Below the pieces are notes generated by a model, which worked only from the letters and a program-made list of their open reading frames with translations, had not been told where the DNA came from and made no database searches. The translations under genes and the position numbers were made by a program. This document shows, piece after piece, positions 39,132 through 47,773 of a stretch of 64,000 nt of DNA. Numbering within the stretch: the first letter of the stretch is position 1; each line of letters starts with the position of its first letter. The stretch comes from Sphingosinicella sp. CPCC 101087. Its GTDB lineage: Bacteria > Pseudomonadota > Alphaproteobacteria > Sphingomonadales > Sphingomonadaceae. The stretch covers positions 62,001-126,000 of the forward strand of contig NZ_SBFF01000009.1 in the NCBI RefSeq assembly GCF_004151485.1. The letters are read 5' to 3'.

Positions 39132-39578
39132 GTGCGGTCCTATGACGGCTCCATGCTCTTCGCCAAGCTCGATCTTTGGATCGGCAGCACGCTCTTCGTC
39201 CCGCCAATCATCAAGCTTTGCCAGCTCACGCGGCAAAGCCAGTTCGCGGTCTCGCGCCTGTTCTGGTTCATCGCAGCGCTGGATGGATTCTACCGCGCGG
39301 AGACGCTGTTTTCGTCCATCCTGTGGGGCGGCATGAGCGTCCTGATGATGATCACCGCGTCTCAACGGGCGGACCATCCGACAACCAGCTTCATGTTCTT
39401 TCGAATGCTCAGTCTGGCTTTTCTCGGCTTCGGCATCGTCAAGGCCGCTGCCACGGGAGTCTGGGCGGGAACCGAATTCTGGATTCTCGTCCTGACCGCG
39501 GAATATGCCGCCACGATACGCACGATCCCGCCTGCCGACGCAACCAAGATGGCGCCTCAAGCGCTTTGGCGGCCCTGA
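39132..39578 (+). CDS. Hypothetical membrane protein
   Basis: 148 residues with about four hydrophobic segments (WIGSTLFVPPIIKLC, LFSSILWGGMSVLMMITA, LSLAFLGFGIVKAAATG, WILVLTAEYAATIR). No recognised domain. The start is GTG 39132 or ATG 39153; neither has a clear ribosome site, so the N-terminus is uncertain. It stands alone, 126 bp after the lipoprotein gene and convergent with the thioesterase gene. Confidence 0.65.
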   Translation: MRSYDGSMLFAKLDLWIGSTLFVPPIIKLCQLTRQSQFAVSRLFWFIAALDGFYRAETLFSSILWGGMSVLMMITASQRADHPTTSFMFFRMLSLAFLGFGIVKAAATGVWAGTEFWILVLTAEYAATIRTIPPADATKMAPQALWRP

Positions 39579-39773
39579 ATTCTCGAGCCCCGGGTGCGGG
39601 CGCGAGCGGCGCGAGCCAGCGGCCCGCCTAGCCGAATAGCGAGGGCCGGCCGTTCCCGTCGCTTCGGACCGGTCCAAGACGAGATTTGGGCGGCGATCCC
39701 ATCCGGCGAGCCGCGCGACTCGGGCCGCAAGCGGTTTTGGCCCGCGCATGACGCCGGGGCTCGGGCTGCCCCA

Positions 39774-40187
39774 TCAGTTCGACCTTCGAGACTCTGGAGG
39801 AAGAAGCTGCGGCACCGATCGAGGCCGCCGGTCCTGCCCGATAGCGACGAAGACGAAGCTGGCCCTGGTCACCAGATAGGCTTCGTCGGTGTGGCGATCA
39901 CGGCGCCATGTCTCCGCAGCGATCGACATCGAGGTCCGCCCGACCTTCTCGAGCGTCGCGAACACCGAAACCTCGTCACCGACGAAGACCGGGCGGTAGA
40001 AGGTCATGCCTTCAACCGCGATCGTCACCGCCCGGCCGCCCGAATGGCGCGACGCCACCGACGAGGCGGCCAGGTCCATCTGCGCCATCAGCCAACCGCC
40101 GAAAATGTCCCCATAGACGTTGGTGTCGGCCGGAACGGCGGTGAGCCGGATGACCGGCACGCCGTCGGGCATCGCGTCGCGGCTCAT
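39774..40187 (-). CDS. Acyl-CoA thioesterase (YciA-like hotdog)
   Basis: 137 residues, hotdog fold. DTNVYGDIFGGWLMAQMDLA contains the helix with the catalytic Asp, and VFVGDEVSVFATLEKVGRTS is the central strand region of YciA/BACH-type thioesterases. Cleaves short or medium acyl-CoAs. Start ATG 40187 overlaps the metE stop (ATGA), so it is cotranslated with metE and should fall under the same riboswitch, an unexpected pairing. Confidence 0.9.
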   Translation of the reverse strand: MSRDAMPDGVPVIRLTAVPADTNVYGDIFGGWLMAQMDLAASSVASRHSGGRAVTIAVEGMTFYRPVFVGDEVSVFATLEKVGRTSMSIAAETWRRDRHTDEAYLVTRASFVFVAIGQDRRPRSVPQLLPPESRRSN

Positions 40188-42478
40188 GAACCAGCCTGCC
40201 GCAGTGCGTGGGCGGCCGCGACCATGTTGACAAGCGCCGGACGAACGTCCTCCCACTTGCGGGTCTTGAGGCCGCAATCGGGATTCACCCAGAGCCTCTC
40301 CGCCGGAAGATGTGCGCAGGCCAGCTTGAGCAACGCCGTCATCTCTTCGGGATGCGGAATGCGCGGCGCGTGAATGTCGTACACGCCGGGGCCTATCTCG
40401 TTCGGATATTCGTAGTCGGCGAACGCCTGGATCAGTTCCATCCGCGAACGCGCCGTCTCGATCGAAATCACGTCGGCGTCCATTGCCCCGATCGACGGCA
40501 GGATATCGTTGAACTCGGAATAGCACATATGCGTGTGGATCTGCGTCTCGTCGGCGACTCCCGACGCCGCCAGGCGGAAGCATTCCACGGCCCAGTCGAG
40601 ATAATGCGCCCAATCCCTGCGGCGCAGCGGCAGGCCCTCGCGCAGCGCCGCCTCGTCGATCTGGATCACCTTCGCGCCGGCCGCTTCCAGATCGACGACC
40701 TCGTCCCTGATAGCCAGTGCGATCTGCCGGCAGGTCTCCTCCCGCGGCTGGTCGTCGCGGACGAACGACCAGTTGAGGATGGTCACGGGCCCGGTCAGCA
40801 TGCCCTTCATGGGTCGGTCGGTCTGGTCCTGCGCGAAGCGCCACCAGTCGACCGTCATCGCCTTGGGTCGCGACACGTCGCCATAGAGGATCGGCGGGCG
40901 AACGCAGCGCGAGCCATAGCTTTGCACCCAGGCGTTCTTCGTACAGGCGAACCCGGAAAGCCGCTCGCCGAAATATTGCACCATGTCGTTGCGCTCGAAC
41001 TCGCCATGGACCAGCACGTCCAGGCCAACCTCCTCCTGCCAGCGTATTGCCTGCCGGGTCTCGTCGCGCAGGAAATCCAAATAGGCATCGTCGCTGATCT
41101 CGCCGCGATTGAATCGCGCGCGGGCCGACCGCACGGCTTCGGTTTGCGGAAAGGAGCCGATCGTGGTGGTCGGGAAGTCGGGAAGTGCGAGGCGATCCTT
41201 CTGCCGCGCGGCCCGCGCCGGAAACGGCGACCGGCGGGACGCCATGTCCGGGGTGGCGGCAGCCAGGCGCGCCGCCACGGCGGCATCATGAATGCGAACC
41301 GAGGAGCGGCGCGTCGCCGCCGCTTTCGACGACGCGTCCAAGGCCTCTGCAACGATATGGCGGCCGTTGTTCAATGCCGCCTTCAGGATCGCCAGTTCCT
41401 CGACCTTCTGCACGGCACAGGCGAGCCATTGGGCGATTTCGGGCTCGAGATCCCTTTCCAGCCCCAGATCGATCGGCGTGTGCAACAGCGAGCAGGAGGG
41501 GGCAAGGATCAGGTCGCGAACCTTCGACACCGGCTCGAGCCGATCGAGCAGCGATTCAAGGTCGGCACGCCAGACGTTGCGGCCGTCGATCACGCCGAGC
41601 GAGAGGCAAAGATCCTTGCTTGCCGACTTGACGATCCGGGCGAGTTGCTCGGGCGCCCGCACCAGATCGACGTGCAAGCCCGCGACCGGCAGCGACGTCG
41701 CGAGAGCGAGATTGTCGCCCAATCCGCCGAAATAGGTGGCCAGCATCACTTTCGGCCCGCGTCGGGCGAAGCGCGCATAAGCGCGGGTGACGGCGGCGCG
41801 CTGTCGCGCATCGAGGTCGAGCACGAGCACCGGTTCGTCGATCTGCACCCAGGCGGCGCCGGCCTCGCGCAGCCGATCGAGGACTTGGCAATAGATGACG
41901 AGTGCATCGTCGAGGAAATCGAAAGGATCGGCGCCCTGCCCCTTGGCCAGGCTGAGCCAGGTCACCGGTCCAAGCAGGACGGGGCGAGTCTCGAATCCCA
42001 GCGCCTTTGCCTCACGATAAGCGTCGACCGCCTTGGTCGAGGCCAGGCGGAGAGTCTGCCCGGCCGCCAGCTCCGGCACCATGTAATGGTAATTGGTGTC
42101 GAACCACTTCGTCATTTCCTGCGCCGTATGACCGGCGGCCCGGCTGCTGCCCGCCGCACCGTCTCCCTGCGTGCCGCGGGCCATGGCGAAATAGGTCGCG
42201 AGATCGACGCTCTCTGCGTTCCAGCCATAGCGGTCCGGCACGGCGCCCAACATGGCGCTCGTGTCGAGGACATGGTCGTAGAAAGAGAAATCGCCCGACG
42301 GGATATGGTCCACGCCGAGCGCATTCTGGCGAGCCCAGGCGGCAGCGCGCAGTGCCGAGGCGGCTTCAATCAGTTCGGCTTCGCCCGATCGGCCGGCCCA
42401 GAAGGATTCGAGTGCGAACTTCAGTTCGCGGCGCGGGCCGATGCGCGGAAAGCCCAGAGTGGCGACGGTGACGGTCAT
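40184..42478 (-). CDS. metE: Cobalamin-independent methionine synthase
   Basis: Methylates homocysteine from 5-methyl-tetrahydropteroyl-polyglutamate without B12. 764 residues, two barrels. The N-terminal folate-binding half starts LGFPRIGPRRELKFALESFW. The C-terminal zinc site shows IHTHMCYSEFND and VNPDCGLKTR (His/Cys and Cys ligands). DFPTTTIGSFPQT starts the second barrel. The leader contains a cobalamin riboswitch, so expression should fall when B12 is plentiful. Coupled to a thioesterase gene downstream. Confidence 0.97.
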   Translation of the reverse strand: MTVTVATLGFPRIGPRRELKFALESFWAGRSGEAELIEAASALRAAAWARQNALGVDHIPSGDFSFYDHVLDTSAMLGAVPDRYGWNAESVDLATYFAMARGTQGDGAAGSSRAAGHTAQEMTKWFDTNYHYMVPELAAGQTLRLASTKAVDAYREAKALGFETRPVLLGPVTWLSLAKGQGADPFDFLDDALVIYCQVLDRLREAGAAWVQIDEPVLVLDLDARQRAAVTRAYARFARRGPKVMLATYFGGLGDNLALATSLPVAGLHVDLVRAPEQLARIVKSASKDLCLSLGVIDGRNVWRADLESLLDRLEPVSKVRDLILAPSCSLLHTPIDLGLERDLEPEIAQWLACAVQKVEELAILKAALNNGRHIVAEALDASSKAAATRRSSVRIHDAAVAARLAAATPDMASRRSPFPARAARQKDRLALPDFPTTTIGSFPQTEAVRSARARFNRGEISDDAYLDFLRDETRQAIRWQEEVGLDVLVHGEFERNDMVQYFGERLSGFACTKNAWVQSYGSRCVRPPILYGDVSRPKAMTVDWWRFAQDQTDRPMKGMLTGPVTILNWSFVRDDQPREETCRQIALAIRDEVVDLEAAGAKVIQIDEAALREGLPLRRRDWAHYLDWAVECFRLAASGVADETQIHTHMCYSEFNDILPSIGAMDADVISIETARSRMELIQAFADYEYPNEIGPGVYDIHAPRIPHPEEMTALLKLACAHLPAERLWVNPDCGLKTRKWEDVRPALVNMVAAAHALRQAGS

Positions 42479-42603
42479 TTCTTCTACCCCGATTGGGGCG
42501 GGCCGACCGGACGGGACGCGAGCAGGGTACGGGCACGAACACGGAGTCCGGGCACGGCCCTGCGTGCGGCCTGCCCGGACACCCCGCCGGAAGGACGTTA
42601 TCG

Positions 42604-42797
42604 CGACGAGGCAGGTCTCCTGGCTCGCGGGTCATCATGCCGGCCCCGGCCTTCCCGGCGGACGCGCCGCCAGTGACCCAGTCAGGGACCGCCACTCGCC
42701 GCTTACAGTTGCGGGGGCAGCGCCGGCCTTGGCTTCACGCCTCACCGGCTTCCCGTCTTAGCTCCGTCCCGCAGAGCGGCGCGGAGAACCTCGACCC
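42604..42797 (-). ncRNA. Cobalamin (AdoCbl) riboswitch of metE
   Basis: Read on the minus strand from about 42797: GGGAAGCCGGTG, then GCTGCCCCCGCAACTGTAAG, then a GTCACTGG segment, GGGAAGG, and finally the B12 box GAGCCAGGAGACCTGCC (42632-42614). This is the full order of conserved elements of the class. It ends ~125 bp before the metE ATG at 42478, room enough for an expression platform. The aptamer is seen in the sequence; repression by B12 is the known behaviour on metE. Confidence 0.93.
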
Positions 42798-42824
42798 GCC
42801 TTGAATGCGCCTGCAAACGCGCCC

Positions 42825-42855
42825 TGTCAAGGCAGATATAAAGACATGTTTATAT
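42825..42855 (-). promoter_or_regulatory. Candidate metE promoter -35 and AT-rich operator
   Basis: TTGACA on the minus strand (42830-42825) lies ~28 bp before the riboswitch start, fitting a -35 element; the -10 is weak. Just upstream of it, ATATAAA (42836-42842) and TTTATAT (42849-42855) form a 7-bp inverted repeat around GACATG, unusually AT-rich for this genome. It resembles palindromes bound by ArsR-type methionine-cycle repressors such as SahR; that identity is inference. The remaining 42856-43123 holds no gene; CGGACTG/CAGTCCG arms at 42974-42998 may end the upstream MFS transcript. Confidence 0.5.
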
Positions 42856-43123
42856 GTGCAAGTGTGCCCGGAATGGCGCTCTCCTTCCTCGGAAAGTGCC
42901 AGCCACGTCCGAAAGGGGAAACGACATCTGACGCGACAGACCCGGAGAGCGGATATCCTTCCGGCCTGGTCTTCGGACTGGAGCCATGCGGCAGTCCGTA
43001 AGCCGCTCGCCTTGCAGCTTCGTCGTCGAGCTCTCGCGCCGGACGCCGGCCTCGAGCGGTGCAGATCCGTCCTTGCAAGCAGGTCGACCGGACCTCGCAA
43101 CGTGCCCGAGGTGAGCTTTTGCG

Positions 43124-44338
43124 CTACGCCCGAACCGTCATGGCTTTCGCGGCGCCGGTTCGATCTTCGCCCAGGACGCGCTGTCCCAGGACGACGATGA
43201 GCAAGGCCGCACTCGCCGAGGCCACCGATACCCAGAAGCCGTTCTGCGCACCGAAGGTGTCGACCACCCAACCCGACACGAAGGCGCCCAGCGCCATGCC
43301 GATGCCGATGCCCGTCATCACCCAGGTCACGCCTTCGGTCAGCACCTCCGGCGGCACGCGCCGCTCGATCAGGCCAAATGCGGTGATGAAGGTCGGCGAG
43401 ATCGCCACGCCGCTGAGAAAGATCGCCGCGGCCAGCGCCGGCACGCTGCCGACCAGCAGCAGCGGCAAGGTGGTCAGCAGGACCACGGCCAGCGCCACCA
43501 GCAGCTGGCGCTGCAGGGAAAGCTTCAGTTTCAGCGCCCCCATGATCAAGCCGACGACGAAGGAGCCCATCGCGTAGACGCCGATCACCAGACTCGCCGC
43601 GCCCGGCTGGCCGAGCTCCCTGGTAAGCGCGATGGTGCTGACCTCGGCAGTGGCGAAGAGCGCACCCACAAACACCAATGCGGCGGTGACGAGCTGGACC
43701 GGCCGCAATGCGATGGCGGGTCTTCGCGTGCTCGATCCCGCCACCCTGACCTTCGGCTCGGTACCGCGCTGGAGCACGAAAGCGGCCATACCGACGGCGA
43801 GGAAGACGGTGGATGCCAGAAGCCCCGCTTCGGGAAACAGGGCCACGCCCAGGCCGACCGAGAGCGAGCTTCCGGCGATGTAGACCAGTTCGTCGGCAAC
43901 CGATTCGAAGGCGAAGGCGGTGTTCAGCTCCGGCCGGCCGCGAAAGATCTCGGTCCAGCGCGCCCGCACCATCGCCGGGATGCTGGGCATGACCGCGGCG
44001 AGCAGTGCCGTGGCGAACAGGGTCCAGGTCGGCCAGTCCAACCGGGTGGCCAGCAACAAGCCCGCGAAGGCCAGAACGGACACCGCCGCCGTCGGCGTGA
44101 GAAGGCGGCTCTGGCCGAAGCGGTCGACCAGGCGCGATATCTGCGGGGCGGCGAAGGCGTTGGTGAGAGTGAAGGCGGCGGCGACGGCTCCGGCGAGCCA
44201 GAATTCACCGTGGGTCTGGGACAGCATGGTCACGATGCCGATCGGCGCCATGGCGATCGGAAGACGGGCCACGAACCCGGCGGCGGCGAATCCCCGGGTT
44301 CCCGGCGCACGGAAGATTTCGCGGTAAGGGTTGGACAT
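43124..44338 (-). CDS. MFS transporter
   Basis: 404 residues, about twelve membrane helices. The cytoplasmic loop after helix 2 reads APQISRLVDRFGQSRLL, a variant of the MFS GxxxDRxGRR motif. Two halves are joined by a polar linker (TEPKVRVAGSSTRRP). Probably a drug or metabolite exporter. Start ATG 44338 has AAAGGA upstream; an open extension into the promoter region is rejected. Divergent from a TetR regulator with two operator palindromes between them, so it is the likely repressed target. Confidence 0.9.
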   Translation of the reverse strand: MSNPYREIFRAPGTRGFAAAGFVARLPIAMAPIGIVTMLSQTHGEFWLAGAVAAAFTLTNAFAAPQISRLVDRFGQSRLLTPTAAVSVLAFAGLLLATRLDWPTWTLFATALLAAVMPSIPAMVRARWTEIFRGRPELNTAFAFESVADELVYIAGSSLSVGLGVALFPEAGLLASTVFLAVGMAAFVLQRGTEPKVRVAGSSTRRPAIALRPVQLVTAALVFVGALFATAEVSTIALTRELGQPGAASLVIGVYAMGSFVVGLIMGALKLKLSLQRQLLVALAVVLLTTLPLLLVGSVPALAAAIFLSGVAISPTFITAFGLIERRVPPEVLTEGVTWVMTGIGIGMALGAFVSGWVVDTFGAQNGFWVSVASASAALLIVVLGQRVLGEDRTGAAKAMTVRA

Positions 44339-44378
44339 GAAGCGTCCTTTGGGCTGGCGATGCGTGTCCCGACGACAT

Positions 44379-44427
44379 ACATACGCTTCGTATGTCGGTG
44401 AGTTGGTGACATACGCCGCGTATGTCA
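44379..44427. promoter_or_regulatory. Two palindromic TetR operators
   Basis: Site 1: ACATACG-CTT-CGTATGT (44379-44395). Site 2: arms TGACATACG and CGTATGTCA around CCG (44407-44427). Both are perfect inverted repeats with the same core and 3-bp spacers; their centres are 30 bp apart, about three helical turns. They lie midway between the MFS start (44338) and the tetR start (44463), as expected for control of both genes. Confidence 0.8.
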
Positions 44428-44462
44428 ACTGTTCGCGGCCCATTTTCCGCCCGGAGCTTCCA

Positions 44463-45068
44463 ATGACGCGACGAACGCGCGCCGAGATGATCGCCGAAAC
44501 CCGTGCCAAACTGATCGCCGCAGCGCGAAAGGCTTTTGGCGAACAGGGCTACGCCCAAGCGTCGATGGACGATTTCACAGCCGAGGTCGGCCTGACGCGC
44601 GGAGCGCTCTATCACCACTTCGGCGACAAGAAGGGCCTGCTGGAAGCGGTCGTACGTCAGATCGACTCGGAGATCGCCGAACGACTGACGACGATCTCCG
44701 CCGCCGCGCCGACGCGGTGGGAGGGGTTCGTTCGAGAGAATATCGGATATGTGGAGATGGCTCTGGAGCCGGACGTTCAGCGGATCATGTTGCGCGATGG
44801 TCCGGCCGTGCTGGGCGACCCGTCACGCTGGCCAGGGGCCGACGGCTGCGTTGCGACGATCAGAGCCAATATCGAGCAGCTGCAGACGGATGGGATCGTC
44901 AGGAACGACATCGACGCCGACGTCGCCGCGCGGCTCATCTCCGGCGCCTCGACAGACGCTGCCTTGTGGATCGCCAACGCCGCCGACCCCGCTTCGGCCT
45001 CTCGCAAGGTCATCCCCGCCTTCAAGGCGTTGCTGGAGGGGCTGCGAAGCCCTGGAGCCGCCGAATAA
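44463..45068 (+). CDS. TetR family transcriptional regulator
   Basis: 201 residues. N-terminal HTH: RAEMIAETRAKLIAAARKAF then GYAQASMDDFTAEVGLTRGA and LYHHFGDKKGLLEAVV. The C-terminal ligand domain is helical, with the LRDGPAVLGDPSRW segment common to a subgroup of these repressors. Start ATG 44463 follows CGGAGC. Probably represses itself and the divergent MFS gene through the two palindromes at 44379-44427. The inducer is unknown, most likely a substrate of the exporter. Confidence 0.93.
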   Translation: MTRRTRAEMIAETRAKLIAAARKAFGEQGYAQASMDDFTAEVGLTRGALYHHFGDKKGLLEAVVRQIDSEIAERLTTISAAAPTRWEGFVRENIGYVEMALEPDVQRIMLRDGPAVLGDPSRWPGADGCVATIRANIEQLQTDGIVRNDIDADVAARLISGASTDAALWIANAADPASASRKVIPAFKALLEGLRSPGAAE

Positions 45069-45162
45069 TCTAAAGCTCGGCGCGATCATGCGGAGGTCGG
45101 TCCCGGAGCATCGGGATGGCAGCGGACACCGAGCAGCATCGAGCCCTCGGTGAGGCAAGGGC

Positions 45163-46020
45163 CTAGCGGAACAGGAGCAATGGGCGCTGGACGCTGCGCA
45201 TCATGGCGGTGGTCGTGCTTCCGACGATCAGCGTGCGTAGCGGCGAGTGGCCGTAGGCGCCCATGAGCACCAGATCCGCGCCGCGCTCGGCTTCGCCGGA
45301 AAGGACGGGCTCGGCCTCTCCGGGGATGATCTCGGTACGGCTGGTACGCGGACCGAGCACCTCGCCGGCCCAGCGCAGCGCATCGCGGTTGCGGTCATTG
45401 TCGGGGCCGGCGATCACGAGATGCTGCTCCACCCCTTCGAACAGAGCCGAGGTGGCGGCGAACGCCACCGCCTTGCGGGCGCTCGGCCCACCGTCGAAGG
45501 CGATCAGGACTCGCTCGATCGGCCTGAACGCGCGCGAGGCGACCAGAACCGGCTTTGCGCTCTGCCGCACCACGCGTTCGACCTTGCTGCCAAGATGGCC
45601 CTTCGCGAAATCGGCCGAGGCGCCGCGCTTGCCGACGACGACGATGTCGGCATCGGCCTCGCGCTCGATCACCGTCTCGACGATCCCGCCATGTCGGTGC
45701 ACCGGCAAGACCCGTTCGATGCCCTGCTCGCGCAGCCGCGCCTCGGCCGTTTCGAGCAACAGCTTTCCGCGCTCGCGGGCGAGCCGGCCTTCCTGTTCGT
45801 CGATCCGCGCCAGCTCTTCCATGAGCTGACTCTTCGCGCCGAGACCCACCGCGCCGCTGAGATCGTGCCGCGCCGCCACCGCGTCCTTGCGCTGGACGAC
45901 GTGCAGCACCTCGACCGACGCATCCAGCCGCCGCGCCGCCCAGGCCGCGTGATCGCAGACGCTGGTCGCGTAGAGCGAGGCGTCGATGCAGGCGAGCAGC
46001 TTGACCATATGCTTCTCCAT
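45163..46020 (-). CDS. Universal stress protein, two UspA domains
   Basis: 285 residues. Domain 1 starts VKLLACIDASLYATSVCDHA and ends with GKRGASADFAKGHLGSKVE. Domain 2 ends with the ATP-binding pattern GAYGHSPLRTLIVGSTTTAM (G-x2-G-x9-G-S/T). The first domain's copy of the motif is altered and may not bind ATP. ATG 46020 overlaps the sulP stop (TGATG). The in-frame ATG at 46008 has GGAG at the right distance and may be the true start. Coupling to a SulP transporter suggests it modulates that transporter. Confidence 0.9.
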   Translation of the reverse strand: MEKHMVKLLACIDASLYATSVCDHAAWAARRLDASVEVLHVVQRKDAVAARHDLSGAVGLGAKSQLMEELARIDEQEGRLARERGKLLLETAEARLREQGIERVLPVHRHGGIVETVIEREADADIVVVGKRGASADFAKGHLGSKVERVVRQSAKPVLVASRAFRPIERVLIAFDGGPSARKAVAFAATSALFEGVEQHLVIAGPDNDRNRDALRWAGEVLGPRTSRTEIIPGEAEPVLSGEAERGADLVLMGAYGHSPLRTLIVGSTTTAMMRSVQRPLLLFR

Positions 46021-47504
46021 CAGTGCGCGCCGAGGGCGCCATCGGCGCCCGGCTTGTCGTGCGTTCCGAAGCGGTCGATCATCGTCGCGCTGGCCTCGTT
46101 GAGGCCGATGATCTCGACGCTCGTTCCCTCGCGGCGGAACTTGAGCACCGCCTGATCGAGCGCCGCGACCGCCGAAATATCCCAGAAATGCGCGCGGCCG
46201 ACGTCGATCCGGACATGATCGATCACCTCCTTGAAGTCGAACGCGGCGAGGAAGCGATCGACCGAGGCGAAGAAGATCTGCCCGGTGAAGACATAGGCCC
46301 GGCTCGCGGCGTCCGCCGACAAGGTGGACGTGAAGGCGAAGAGGCGGCTCACCTTGGCGGCGAAGAAGATTCCGCTGAGCAGCACGCCGGCCAGCACCCC
46401 CTGGGCGAGATCATGCGTCCAGACGACCGTGACGACGGTGGCGACCATGACCACCGAGCTGTGCCACGGATGGCTCCTCAAGTTGCGCACCGAACTCCAG
46501 CTGAAGGTACCGATCGAGACCATGATCATGACCGCGACCAAAGCCGGCATCGGGATCTGCGCGACCCAGGGCCCGAGCACGACGATCAGGAAGAGAAGGA
46601 ACAGGCCGGCGACCAATGTCGAAAGCCGCGTGTGACCGCCCGACTTCACGTTGATCACCGACTGGCCGATCATCGCGCAGCCCCCCATTCCGCCGAAGAA
46701 GCCGGTGACGAAGTTGGCGATGCCCTGGCCGCGGCTTTCCCGCTTCTTGTCCGAGGGCGTGTCGGTAAGATCGTCGACGATCTGCGCGGTGAGCAGGGAT
46801 TCGAGCAGCCCGACCGCGGCCATGGTCGCGGAATATGGGAGGATGATCCGCAGCGTCTCGAGGCTCAGCGGCACCTGCGGGATCAGAAAGTGGGGCAGGC
46901 TGCTCGGCAGGGCGCCCATGTCCCCGACCGTGTTGACCGGCAGCGAGAGCCAGACCGAGAGAATCGAGAGGATGACGATCGCCACGAGCGGCGAGGGCAC
47001 GGCACGGGTGAGGCGCGGGAGCAGATAGATGATGGCGAGGCCGCCGGCCACCATGGCATAAGTGTGCCAGCTCACTCCGATCAGCTGCGGCAGCTGCGCG
47101 ATGAAGATCAGGATGGCGAGCGCGTTCACGAAACCGGTGACGACCGAGCGCGACACGAACCGCATCAGCAGGTCGACTCGCGCCCAGGCCGCGAGCATCT
47201 GGACGACCCCCATCAGGACCGTCGCGGCGAACAGGTATTCGACGCCATGATCGCGGACCAGGGGAACGACCAGGACGGCGACGGCCGCCGTCGCGGCCGA
47301 GATCATGCCGGGCCGTCCGCCGACCAGAGCGATGATCACCGCGATCGAGAAAGAGGCGTAGAGCCCGACCCGGGGATCGACGCCGGCGATGATCGAGAAG
47401 CCGATCGCTTCCGGGATAAGCGCAAGCGCGACGACGAGACCGGCAAGGATGTCCCCGCGCGGGTTCGAAAGCCATTCGCGGCGAAGCGTGGCGAGTTTAT
47501 GCAT
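46020..47504 (-). CDS. SulP family anion transporter with STAS domain
   Basis: 494 residues. About ten to twelve membrane segments follow the family opening [20 protein letters not shown] and include [20 protein letters not shown]. The C-terminal STAS domain (about residues 395-490; [20 protein letters not shown]) regulates transport. SulP proteins carry sulfate, bicarbonate or other anions; the substrate here is open. Start ATG 47504 ([12 protein letters not shown]) with a weak AGAAAAG box. The 269 bp between this start and 47774 contain no gene but hold one copy of a ~50-bp repeat. Confidence 0.92.
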   Translation of the reverse strand: MHKLATLRREWLSNPRGDILAGLVVALALIPEAIGFSIIAGVDPRVGLYASFSIAVIIALVGGRPGMISAATAAVAVLVVPLVRDHGVEYLFAATVLMGVVQMLAAWARVDLLMRFVSRSVVTGFVNALAILIFIAQLPQLIGVSWHTYAMVAGGLAIIYLLPRLTRAVPSPLVAIVILSILSVWLSLPVNTVGDMGALPSSLPHFLIPQVPLSLETLRIILPYSATMAAVGLLESLLTAQIVDDLTDTPSDKKRESRGQGIANFVTGFFGGMGGCAMIGQSVINVKSGGHTRLSTLVAGLFLLFLIVVLGPWVAQIPMPALVAVMIMVSIGTFSWSSVRNLRSHPWHSSVVMVATVVTVVWTHDLAQGVLAGVLLSGIFFAAKVSRLFAFTSTLSADAASRAYVFTGQIFFASVDRFLAAFDFKEVIDHVRIDVGRAHFWDISAVAALDQAVLKFRREGTSVEIIGLNEASATMIDRFGTHDKPGADGALGAH

Positions 47505-47592
47505 GTTCTTTTCTGAAGACCTGGATCGACGAGGCTTCGGCCCGCGGAGCGAAATCCGCGATCTGCTGCGAAGCCAGAGATCGTTATCCGGG

Positions 47593-47643
47593 GGATAGGC
47601 GCCCGGCCGAGCCACCCGACACGGCCGGGTCCGACGAAGAGCG
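47593..47643 (+). repeat. ~50-bp dispersed repeat, copy 1
   Basis: GGATAG, then GGCCGAGCC(A)CCCG, then GTCCGACGAAGAGCG, about 85% alike to 51204-51254 (GGATAG...GTCCGACGAAGAGCG). In this copy CCCGGCCG (47602-47609) and CGGCCGGG (47622-47629) form a stem. It lies in the gene-free gap upstream of sulP. Origin unknown. Confidence 0.5.
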
Positions 47644-47773
47644 AGGTCTATGCTCCCGGCGGGTCGGATGCGCAAGAGCCGAGACGAGACGGCCGTGGCG
47701 TGACGCCGAAGGCGGCGGCCTGCCGCACGTTCCCTTGCCCTTGGCCGTCATGGTGTCCGCCGGGGGGCGGCGT

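Noticed and set aside
40208-42676. 822-codon open frame on the plus strand antisense to metE
   Set aside because: metE is certain on the minus strand and has a riboswitch; the antisense frame also runs through the riboswitch.
44331-44462. N-terminal extension of the TetR protein through the operator region
   Set aside because: The extension is encoded by the palindromes themselves and lacks a ribosome site; ATG 44463 begins the normal HTH domain.
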